57,389 nt of DNA from Acidimicrobiales bacterium (GTDB lineage: Bacteria; Actinomycetota; Acidimicrobiia; Acidimicrobiales; GCA-2861595). The notes below the pieces were generated by a model, which worked only from the letters and a program-made list of their open reading frames with translations, did not search any database and had not been told where the DNA came from. The stretch is from positions 1 to 57,389 of the forward strand of contig DATLFN010000055.1 of NCBI GenBank assembly GCA_035540975.1, in the 5' to 3' direction. The translations under genes were made by a program, and so were the position numbers. Shown piece by piece: positions 50,436 to 57,389 of this stretch. Each line of letters opens with the position of its first letter. Position 1 is the first letter of the stretch.

Positions 50436-52381
50436 GGGCGCTCCTCGGGGCGTTGGACGATGCACGCGACCGCATGGCCGCCGTCGCCCGCCAGCGCCGG
50501 GTCCGTGGTGGCGCAGCCGTCCACCGCCTCGGCGCACCGGGTGCGGAACCGGCACCCCTCCGGCGTCCTCGACAGGTCGGGGACCTCGCCGGGCACGGCC
50601 GCCAGCGGGCGCCGCTCGCCCTTGAGCGACGGGAAGGCGCCGAACAGGGCACGGGTGTACGGGTGCCGCGGTGAGGCGGAGACGACCGCCGCCGGGCCCC
50701 GCTCGACGATGCGCCCGGCGTACATGACGGCGAGGTCGTCGGCGATGCGGGAGACGGTGGGCAGGTCGTGGGACACCAGCAGGATCCCGAGGCGCAGCTC
50801 GTCGCGCAGCTCGGTGAGCAGCTTCAGGACCTGGGCCCGGGTGACGACGTCGAGCCCGCTGGCCGGCTCGTCGGCCACCAGCAGGTCCGGGTCGTTCACC
50901 AGGGCCATGGCGATGACGGCCCGCTGGCGCATGCCGCCCGACAGCTCGTGGGGAAAGGCCTGGTGGCGTGACGGGTCGAGCCCCACCCGCTCGAGCAGCT
51001 GGCGCGACCGCACCTCGGCGGCCGCCTCGTCGCGGGTCAGCCGGGCCGCCTCGACGACCTGGCGGAGCACCGGGTACGCCGGGTTGAGGGCGTTCATGGC
51101 CGCCTGCGGCACCAGGGCGACGTCCCGCCCCCGGTACGGAGCGAGGGCCGGGCGTGACGGGCGGCCGACGGGGCGCCCGCCCAGCGAGAGGTCGCCGGCC
51201 ACCACCCGCCCGGGTGGGCGCAGGACGCCGGCCGCCGTCAGGGCGATGGTCGTCTTGCCGCTGCCCGACTCGCCCACCAGGCCCAGGATGCGGCCCCGCT
51301 CGACCTCGAGGTCGACGCCGTCCACCGCCCGGACCACCGAGCGGCCCAGCTGGTACTCCACGACCAGGCCGGCGAGGGAGAGCGCAGGAGCGTCGTCGGC
51401 CCCCGCGACGCGGACCGCCCCTCGGCGGCGGCGGGCGGGGCGGGCGGCCGAGCGGCGCAGGCGGGGGTCGGCCCACTCCTCCACCGCCGACCCCACGAAG
51501 GCGAGCCCCAGGATCACCGTGGTGAGGGCCAGCCCGGGGGGCAGCACCCACCACTGCCAGGCGTCGGTGAGGAAGGCGCTGCGGGCGTTGGCGAAGTAGA
51601 GGATGGTGCCCCAGCTGACCCGGTCCGGGTCACCCAGGCCGAGGAAGGCGAGCGACGCCTCCAGCATGACGGCCACGTTGGCGGCCCGCACGAACTGGGC
51701 GGCGGCCAGCGGCGCGATGCGGGGGACGATGTGGCGGCCGATCACCCGCAGCCCCGAGGCGCCCATGGCCTTGGCCGCGACTACGTGGGCGTGCTCGCGC
51801 AGCTTCAGCACCTGGGACCGCAGGATCCGGGCGGGGCGGGCCCACAGCACGGTGGCGATGACGAAGATGGTGGTGCCCAGCCCGCGGCCGAAGAAGGCGG
51901 CCAGCACGATGACCAGGACGAGGAACGGGAAGCCGAGCATGAGGTCGACGATGCGCATGAGCACCGTCTCCACCGGGCCCCGGTAGTAGCCGGCCACGAG
52001 GGCGACGGCGGAGCCGACCACCACCGCCACCAAGGCGGCTCCCAGGGCGATCACCAGCGACAGCCGGGCGCCGTGGAGCAGCTGGGCGAACAGGTCCTGC
52101 CCCACGTCGTTGGTGCCGAGGGGGTGGGCGGAGGACGGCCGGAGGAACGGGAGCCCGGCCGTCTCGTCGGGCCCGTAGGGCGACAGCACGGGGGCGAACA
52201 GCGCGGCCGCCAGGCAGGCGCCGACGAGCACCGCGCCGACCACGCCGAGCGTCCGCCCGACCCCGCCGGTGCGCCGGCCCCGCCTGCGGGCCCGGTCGGG
52301 GACGGGCGTCTGCGCCGGCGGCCCCCCACCCAGTGGGGTGGCGTCGGCCGCCCGCGCCGGGTCGGTGTCGGCGAGCGTCAT
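50432..52381 (-). CDS. Fused oligopeptide ABC permease-ATPase (OppC-OppD)
   Basis: A 649-residue fusion. Residues 1-305 are an OppC/DppC permease with an N-terminal helix, AHPLGTNDVGQDLFAQLLHG, and the cytoplasmic EAA loop (about 196-218). After an Arg-rich linker, residues 335-649 are an OppD ATPase: Walker A GESGSGKTT (370-378), LSGGMRQRAVIAMAL, LLVADEPASGLD, and the C-terminal CRFRTRCAEAVDGC cysteines found in OppD/DppD. The frame is continuous with no sign of an error at the join. The ATG overlaps the oppB stop as ATGA. Confidence 0.9.
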   Translation of the reverse strand: MTLADTDPARAADATPLGGGPPAQTPVPDRARRRGRRTGGVGRTLGVVGAVLVGACLAAALFAPVLSPYGPDETAGLPFLRPSSAHPLGTNDVGQDLFAQLLHGARLSLVIALGAALVAVVVGSAVALVAGYYRGPVETVLMRIVDLMLGFPFLVLVIVLAAFFGRGLGTTIFVIATVLWARPARILRSQVLKLREHAHVVAAKAMGASGLRVIGRHIVPRIAPLAAAQFVRAANVAVMLEASLAFLGLGDPDRVSWGTILYFANARSAFLTDAWQWWVLPPGLALTTVILGLAFVGSAVEEWADPRLRRSAARPARRRRGAVRVAGADDAPALSLAGLVVEYQLGRSVVRAVDGVDLEVERGRILGLVGESGSGKTTIALTAAGVLRPPGRVVAGDLSLGGRPVGRPSRPALAPYRGRDVALVPQAAMNALNPAYPVLRQVVEAARLTRDEAAAEVRSRQLLERVGLDPSRHQAFPHELSGGMRQRAVIAMALVNDPDLLVADEPASGLDVVTRAQVLKLLTELRDELRLGILLVSHDLPTVSRIADDLAVMYAGRIVERGPAAVVSASPRHPYTRALFGAFPSLKGERRPLAAVPGEVPDLSRTPEGCRFRTRCAEAVDGCATTDPALAGDGGHAVACIVQRPEERP

Positions 52382-53355
52382 TCGTGGTGCGCCCGGCGGA
52401 CCCGGGGGTCGAGGTACGGGTAGACCAGGTCGTTGAGCAGGTTGGCCACCACCACCGTCACGATGAGGAGCAGGAAGGCTCCCTGGATGACGGGGTAGTC
52501 GCGGGCCAGCACGCTCTCGTAGATCAGCCGCCCGAGGCCGGGATAGGAGAACACCGTCTCCACCACCGCCGCCCCCCCGACCAGCGTGCCGAGGCCGACC
52601 AGGGCCACGGTGGACACCGGGAGCAGCGCGTTGCGGGCGGCGTGGCGGCGCACCTCCTTGTCGGTCAACCCCTTGGCCTCGGCCATCAGCACATAGTCCT
52701 CGGCCAGCTCGGACACGAGGGCCGAGCGGGCCACCAGGTACATGGGCCCGAGGCCGGCGATGGCCAGGGTGGCGATGGGCAGCACCGCCCGCTTCAGCAC
52801 CTCACCGATGGACTCGAGGCCCCGGGCGTCGCTCGGCGCCAGCGCGCCGTAGCTCGGGAACCACCCGAGCCCCACCGAGAAGGCCAGCAGGAGGAGCATG
52901 CCGACGAAGAACGGCGGCAGGGCGTCGAGGAACATCATCCCGGCCATCGTCCCGGTGTCGGCCGACGTCCCCCGGCGCCACGCCGATCGGAACCCCAGGA
53001 GGGCGCCGATCACGGTCGACAGCACCAGGGCGCCGCCCACCAGCAGCAGCGTCCACCCGACGCGCTCGCCGAGAAGCGACGTGACGGGGCGCCCGAAGCG
53101 GATCGACACCAGGAGATCGCCCCGGGCGATGCCGGCCACGTAGTCCTTGAACTGCTCGGGCAGCGGGTCGTTCAGCCCGAACCGGTCGAGGATCTCCGCC
53201 CGCTGCTCGGGCGTGAGGGCGCCGGCCTGCTCGGGCGGGAGGAGGTAGTCGATGGCATCCCCGGGGGCCAGCCGGGGGAGGGCGAAGTTGAGGGCGATGG
53301 CGGCCACCAGGACCGCCCCGTACTGCGCGACGGTGCGCAGGACGTGCCTGGTCAC
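52378..53355 (-). CDS. Oligopeptide ABC transporter permease (OppB/DppB-like)
   Basis: A 325-residue permease with about six helices. An N-terminal helix is followed by an extracytoplasmic stretch (LTPEQRAEILDRFGLNDPLPEQF) and then the GDLLVSIRFGRPVTSLLGER block typical of DppB. The EAA loop (ALVSELAEDYVLMAEAKGL) contacts the ATPases. GTG at 53355. The gene lies 9 bases after the substrate-binding protein gene and overlaps the next gene by 4 bases. Confidence 0.92.
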   Translation of the reverse strand: MTRHVLRTVAQYGAVLVAAIALNFALPRLAPGDAIDYLLPPEQAGALTPEQRAEILDRFGLNDPLPEQFKDYVAGIARGDLLVSIRFGRPVTSLLGERVGWTLLLVGGALVLSTVIGALLGFRSAWRRGTSADTGTMAGMMFLDALPPFFVGMLLLLAFSVGLGWFPSYGALAPSDARGLESIGEVLKRAVLPIATLAIAGLGPMYLVARSALVSELAEDYVLMAEAKGLTDKEVRRHAARNALLPVSTVALVGLGTLVGGAAVVETVFSYPGLGRLIYESVLARDYPVIQGAFLLLIVTVVVANLLNDLVYPYLDPRVRRAHHE

Positions 53356-53364
53356 GCCCAGGTC

Positions 53365-55170
53365 CTACTCGTCCTCGGCCGTCCGGCGGCGCCCGCGGTT
53401 GCCGAGGTAGGCGAACAGGCCGACGGCCGCCACCACGGCGACGGCGATGGGGATCACGGGCACGCCACTCCCCTCGTCGTCGCCACCGGCGGCCGCCGGC
53501 TCCTCGAGGTCGGCCGCCCCCTGGACGGCGATCTCCTCGTAGCCCGGGAGGAACGAGCGCTTGGTGAAGATGCCCTGGCCCTTGTCGGCCACCCACCCGT
53601 CGTAGGCCGCCTCCCGGAAGGCGAACTGGCCGTCGGGGTAGTACAGGACGATCACCGGCACCTCCTGGGCGAGCACCTTCTGCGCCTCGCCCAGGATCTC
53701 CTTGCGCTCGTCGTTCTCCTTGCCGGTCGCCTCCTCGATCAGCCGGTCCATCTCGGCGTTCGTGTAGCCGGTGATGCTGGCGCCGAAGCCCTTGGGCCCG
53801 GGCGAGTGGAAGAAGTAGTAGAGGCCGTCGGGGTCGACGTGGGCGTGCGCCTCCAGGCTCGACACGTAGGCGTCGTAGGTGGGGACGGACCCGGGCGGCG
53901 CCTGCCGGCGGGTCCGGAGCGTGGCCGGGTCGAGCGGCTCCACGTTGAGCTTCACGCCCAGCGGCGCGATCTGCTCGCCCACCAGCTGCATGGCCCGGAT
54001 GTCGGTCGGCTCGAACGACGAGACGAGGACGTTGAGCTCCAGCCGTGTGCCGTCGGGCGCCTTGCGGACCCCGTCAGGGTCCTTGGCGGTGTAGCCGGCG
54101 TCGTCCAGCATCGTGGCCGCCGCCGGCCGGTCGAAGTCGTGCCCCGCCTCCGCCTCGGGCAGCGCCCACGGCGAGTCGGGGTGGACGAAGGCGTCGCGGC
54201 CGGGACGCCCGTGGCCGAGCAGGACGGTGTCCACGAGGGCGTCGAGGTCGATCCCCGTGCTGATGGCCTTGCGCAGCTTCGGGTCGGACCACGGCGCCTT
54301 GCGGGCGTTGAAGTACATCTGGATGGAGTCGAACCGGGTGCTCTCCGCCACGCCGATCCCGTCCGTGCCTCGCAGCTGCTCGACCAGCTCCGGGGGGATG
54401 TTGCGCTCGACCATGTCGACGTCGCCGGTGCGAAGGGCCGTGTACGCCGACTGCGGGTCCTTGACGATCACCAGCTCCAGCTGGTCGATCTTCGGCGCGC
54501 CCTTGAAGTGGTCCTCGTTCGCCTCCATCCGGTACCGCTGGTCGGGGACGATCTCGACCAGCTTGAACGGGCCGGTGCCGACCGGCAGCTGCGTCGTCAT
54601 CGACGCCGGCTCGGCCACGCCCTCGTAGACGTGCTTGGCGATGATGGGCAGGTCGCCGCCGGGCATGATCCTGAACTGCGGGGCCGGTTGCCTGAAGAAG
54701 ATGCGGAGCCGGTGCTCGTCGACGATCTCCGACCGGTCGTAGGCCGGCATGTCGGAGACGTGGTGGGCGTAGCGGCCCGAGGCGCCCGGCTGCGCCTTGT
54801 AGTAGTCGAAGCTGAAGGCGACGTCGGCGGACGTGAACGGCGTTCCGTCGTGCCACGTGACGCCCTCGCGGAGCTTGACGTCCCACGTGGAGCCGCCGTC
54901 TTCCGACTCGGCCGACTCCGCCAACCACGGCTCGGGGTCGGGCACCGCCTGCGACCAGAACAGCGCGTCGTAGACCAGGTGCTGGATGTCGTTCGTGGCC
55001 GGGAGGGCGCCAAAGCCGACGGTGAAGGGGGTGATGTTGTTCTCGAACCCCTTGATCGCCACCCGCACCGTCTTCGTCGCCCCGGCCTGGCCCCGGGCGG
55101 GCGACGGGGCGACCAGGCCGGCGGCAGCGAGCCCGAGGCAACACGCGGAGACCAGCACACGACGAAGCAA
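53365..55170 (-). CDS. Oligopeptide ABC transporter substrate-binding protein with C-terminal membrane anchor
   Basis: A 601-residue SBP_bac_5 family protein: signal peptide to about residue 28 (PSPARG-QA), binding domain with LREGVTWHDGTPFTSADVAFS and PVGTGPFKLVE, then an acidic Gly-rich linker, a hydrophobic helix (about 568-590) and GNRGRRRTAEDE. Most such proteins in Gram-positives are lipoproteins; this one has no lipobox and seems held by its C-terminal helix. The TTG start has GGGGAGGA about 8 bases upstream and a TTGATC/TAGGTT promoter further up. It is the first gene of the operon. Ligand unknown. Confidence 0.9.
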   Translation of the reverse strand: MLRRVLVSACCLGLAAAGLVAPSPARGQAGATKTVRVAIKGFENNITPFTVGFGALPATNDIQHLVYDALFWSQAVPDPEPWLAESAESEDGGSTWDVKLREGVTWHDGTPFTSADVAFSFDYYKAQPGASGRYAHHVSDMPAYDRSEIVDEHRLRIFFRQPAPQFRIMPGGDLPIIAKHVYEGVAEPASMTTQLPVGTGPFKLVEIVPDQRYRMEANEDHFKGAPKIDQLELVIVKDPQSAYTALRTGDVDMVERNIPPELVEQLRGTDGIGVAESTRFDSIQMYFNARKAPWSDPKLRKAISTGIDLDALVDTVLLGHGRPGRDAFVHPDSPWALPEAEAGHDFDRPAAATMLDDAGYTAKDPDGVRKAPDGTRLELNVLVSSFEPTDIRAMQLVGEQIAPLGVKLNVEPLDPATLRTRRQAPPGSVPTYDAYVSSLEAHAHVDPDGLYYFFHSPGPKGFGASITGYTNAEMDRLIEEATGKENDERKEILGEAQKVLAQEVPVIVLYYPDGQFAFREAAYDGWVADKGQGIFTKRSFLPGYEEIAVQGAADLEEPAAAGGDDEGSGVPVIPIAVAVVAAVGLFAYLGNRGRRRTAEDE

Positions 55171-55240
55171 GGTTCCGTCCTCCCCAGCGACAGTGGCGTC
55201 ATCGGCACGGGCACCTGCGCGGCCCGCGGTGAGGCGTACG

Positions 55241-55268
55241 AACCTATCGCGAACTACCGGCGGATCAA
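55241..55268 (-). promoter_or_regulatory. Promoter of the oligopeptide transporter operon
   Basis: On the minus strand TTGATC (55268-55263) and TAGGTT (55246-55241) are 16 bases apart. The leader to the TTG start at 55170 would be about 65 bases. Confidence 0.5.
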
Positions 55269-55299
55269 CCGGGATGCAAGAGGCGCGGGGCCGGCGGGG

Positions 55300-55971
55300 C
55301 TACCGGCCGGTGGCGGGGCGGGTGACGGCGGCGGGTGCCGCCAGCTCGTCGCGGCGGGCGTCGGCGATCCGCGACAGCGCCACCAGCTGGCGGCGCTCAC
55401 GGGCCCGGAACGGCCGGCCCTGGCGGCCGACGACCAGCGCCTGGTCCGCGTTGGGAAGGGCGGCCCAGGCGACGTCGTCCGGTCCGCCGTCGGTGCCGAC
55501 CACGGCGGCCGACGCCCCGTGCAGGAAGGCGGCCAGCCAGGGGGCGGGCGGGGGCGTCCCGGCGGCGGACACGGCAGCCGGGCCCTCGAGGTCGAGCAGC
55601 ACCGCCCAGTCGGCGTCGAACGTCTGGCGGGCGCAGCCGCACAGCCCCTCGAACAGCCCTTCGAGCGTCGCGTGCTCGACCAGCACGGCGGCCGCCTCCA
55701 GCGCGCCGAGGCGCTGGTCGTGGTCGGCGTCGACGGCCAGGCGCACGTCCTCCACGTCCACCCCGTCGACCTGGCCCATCTCGGCCGTGAGCAGCGGGAC
55801 CAGGTCGTCGCTCGGGAGGTCGACGACGAGCTCGTCGATCGCCCGGCCCCCGCCCCGCTCCAGGATGTCGATGCCGACCAGGTCGCCACGCACGGCCCCG
55901 ATGCGGCTGGCGACGGCGCCGAGGGCGCCGGGCCGGTCGGGGAGCCACACCCGCACGACGTAGGTGGTCAT
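55300..55971 (-). CDS. ACT-domain protein
   Basis: A 223-residue protein. The first 80 residues are an ACT domain (TTYVVRVWLPDRPGALGAVASRIGA, then GIDILERGGGRAIDELVVDLP), which binds amino acids or other small effectors. The remaining part resembles a GAF-like sensor in layout but is not firmly assigned. There is no DNA-binding or catalytic domain. ATG 55971 is supported by TAGCGT (55984-55979), ending 7 bases upstream. The alaC-type aminotransferase gene lies upstream, so amino-acid sensing is plausible. Confidence 0.8.
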   Translation of the reverse strand: MTTYVVRVWLPDRPGALGAVASRIGAVRGDLVGIDILERGGGRAIDELVVDLPSDDLVPLLTAEMGQVDGVDVEDVRLAVDADHDQRLGALEAAAVLVEHATLEGLFEGLCGCARQTFDADWAVLLDLEGPAAVSAAGTPPPAPWLAAFLHGASAAVVGTDGGPDDVAWAALPNADQALVVGRQGRPFRARERRQLVALSRIADARRDELAAPAAVTRPATGR

Positions 55972-56074
55972 CGCTTCGACGCTAGGTCCGCTCGGTGAAC
56001 GCCGCATTTCGGCCCGGCGAAGGTACAGGAAACCGTCACAGTTCTGACGCCTCCCGCCGGGCGGGCGGCGGCGA

Positions 56075-57247
56075 TCACAGCTCGGGCAGGCCGCGGCGGA
56101 TGGTGCGGACGGCCTGGGCGATCCGCTGCTCGTTCTCGATGAGCGCGAACCGCACGTAACCCTCGCCGCCGGGACCGAAGCCGACGCCCGGGGAGGTGGC
56201 CACCTTTCCTTCGCGGACGAGCAGCTTGGCGAACTCCAGGCTGCCCAGGTGGCGGTAGGGCTCGGGGATGGGCGCCCACACGAACATCGTCCCCCGGGGC
56301 TTGTCGACGTCCCAGCCGATCCGCGACAGGCCCTCGCACAGGGCGTCCCGGCGGCTCTGGTACATCTCGTTCACCAGCTTGGGGTAGTCGCCGGCGTCGT
56401 TCATGGCCACGGTGGCGGCGATCTGGATGGGCTGGAAGGTCCCGTAGTCGAGGTAGCTCTTGAGCTTGGTGAGGGCCTGCACGATCGCCGCGTTGCCGAC
56501 CAGGAAGCCGACGCGCCAGCCCGCCATGGAGAACGACTTGGTGAGCGTGTAGAGCTCGACGGCCACGTCCTTGGCCCCGGGCACCTGGAGGATCGACGGC
56601 GGCTGGTAGCCGTCGAAGGCGGTGTCTGAGTAGGCGAAGTCGTGGACGAGCACGACCTCGTGCTCCTTGGCGAACTCCACGACGCGCGTCATCCAGGCCA
56701 GGTCGACGCACGCCGTGGTGGGGTTGTGGGGGAACGACAGGACGATGACGCGGGGCTTGGGCCACTGGTTCTCCCACGCCTCCACCAGGTTGGCGAAGAA
56801 GTCCTGCTCGGGGCCCACCCGGACCTGCTGGACCTCGGCCCCGGCGAACAGGGCGGCGTAGATGTGGATGGGGTACGACGGCGACGGCACGAAGGCGGAG
56901 TCGCCCGGGCCGAGCAGCACCCACATCAGGTGGGACAGGCCCTCCTTGGCGCCGATGGTGGTGACCACCTCGTTGTCGGGGTCGAGCTCCACCCCGAAGC
57001 GCCGCAGGTACAGGTCGGACACGGCCAGGCGGAGCTTGGGGATGCCCTTGGACGACGAGTAGCGGTGGTTGCGGGGGTTGTGCACCGCCTCGGCCAGCTT
57101 CTCGACGGCCACGTCGGGCGAGGGGATGTCGGGGTTGCCGAAGCCGAGGTCGATGACGTCGTCGCCCTGGCGGCGTGCCTCCACCTTGAGCTCGTTGATG
57201 ACGGTGAAGACGTAGGGCGGCAGCCCGTTGATCCGCCTGAACTCCAT
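56075..57247 (-). CDS. alaC: AlaC-type class I aminotransferase (probable alanine transaminase)
   Basis: PLP-dependent aminotransferase of 390 residues, probably making alanine from pyruvate and glutamate. The N-terminus [19 protein letters not shown] is characteristic of AlaC/YfdZ-like enzymes, close relatives of LL-diaminopimelate aminotransferase. Active-site residues: N175 in SFPHNPTT, the VHDFAYSD Asp and Tyr, PLP lysine K237 in [14 protein letters not shown] with R245, and the C-terminal [10 protein letters not shown] arginine. The other possible substrate is LL-diaminopimelate, but the motifs fit AlaC better. ATG 57247 is the start. Confidence 0.9.
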   Translation of the reverse strand: MEFRRINGLPPYVFTVINELKVEARRQGDDVIDLGFGNPDIPSPDVAVEKLAEAVHNPRNHRYSSSKGIPKLRLAVSDLYLRRFGVELDPDNEVVTTIGAKEGLSHLMWVLLGPGDSAFVPSPSYPIHIYAALFAGAEVQQVRVGPEQDFFANLVEAWENQWPKPRVIVLSFPHNPTTACVDLAWMTRVVEFAKEHEVVLVHDFAYSDTAFDGYQPPSILQVPGAKDVAVELYTLTKSFSMAGWRVGFLVGNAAIVQALTKLKSYLDYGTFQPIQIAATVAMNDAGDYPKLVNEMYQSRRDALCEGLSRIGWDVDKPRGTMFVWAPIPEPYRHLGSLEFAKLLVREGKVATSPGVGFGPGGEGYVRFALIENEQRIAQAVRTIRRGLPEL

Positions 57248-57389
57248 TGGTAGTCAGACCCCCATGGGCTTCGCCCGCCACGACGGATGAGAATGGTGCG
57301 TGCTCGGCCAAGCTCGGCTTTCCTTGGTGCAGCAAAGCCCGATAGTCAGACTGATGCGGGGGCCTTCTCGGCACCACGAAGTGTTCACT
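57248..57389 (-). promoter_or_regulatory. Upstream region of alaC with a repeated motif
   Basis: GTCTGACTA occurs twice on the minus strand, at 57351-57343 and 57259-57251, the second only 3 bases before the ATG. A CCAAG/CTTGG hairpin lies between. No clear -10/-35 pair is seen. The repeat could be an operator, or one copy could sit at the start site. Confidence 0.3.

Overview
High-GC actinobacterial chromosome, most likely class Acidimicrobiia or a relative. The call rests on the GC-rich codons, a PdtaR-type ANTAR regulator, a DtxR/IdeR regulator, a DUF222-HNH gene with an actinobacterial-type SOS box, several AbiEi/DUF559 and VapBC-type genes, and many genes that look leaderless: a TANNNT -10 box ending 6-7 bases before an ATG or GTG start and no Shine-Dalgarno. 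There is no rRNA, CRISPR array or prophage. The only RNA gene seen is tRNA-Leu(CAA). Taxonomy is inference; no marker gene was compared.

Layout. 1-13001: trpF-trpB-trpA, FtsH, a DEAD-box helicase, two tandem toxin-antitoxin modules, peroxiredoxin, a J-domain protein, two tiny overlapping ORFs, a membrane EEP-family protein, tRNA-Leu, an S9 peptidase and an MBL hydrolase. 13134-26496: a secreted protein with two Cu/Zn-SOD domains and propeller-like repeats, an EamA permease fused to a DUF3105-like lipoprotein domain, an ANTAR regulator, DtxR, DNA polymerase I, an AbiEi-DUF559 gene bracketed by four palindromic repeats, a 563-residue unknown, ribosomal protein S1 and CoaE. 26509-34781: a nucleotidyltransferase pair, the SOS-box HNH gene, and a class II ribonucleotide reductase gene carrying two inteins.

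35267-42781 is the most unusual region: a subtilase with an 18-fold P-[IV]-X tail, a RiPP-type B12/radical-SAM C-methyltransferase, a free copy of the subtilase N-terminal domain, a 2OG-Fe(II) oxygenase and a three-gene ABC-2 exporter, all on one strand. No small precursor peptide is visible. I propose the subtilase tail as the modified substrate.

42797-57389: a FliA/WhiG-type sigma factor, a second short FtsH, an LPXTG-like surface protein, PadR, an SRPBCC protein, pyruvate kinase, and an oligopeptide ABC transporter operon on the minus strand. The operon ends in a DsrE-like gene with an in-frame TGA at the first position of a CxxC-type motif and a SECIS-like hairpin directly downstream, so it is a strong selenoprotein candidate. 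An ACT-domain protein and an AlaC-type aminotransferase finish the window.
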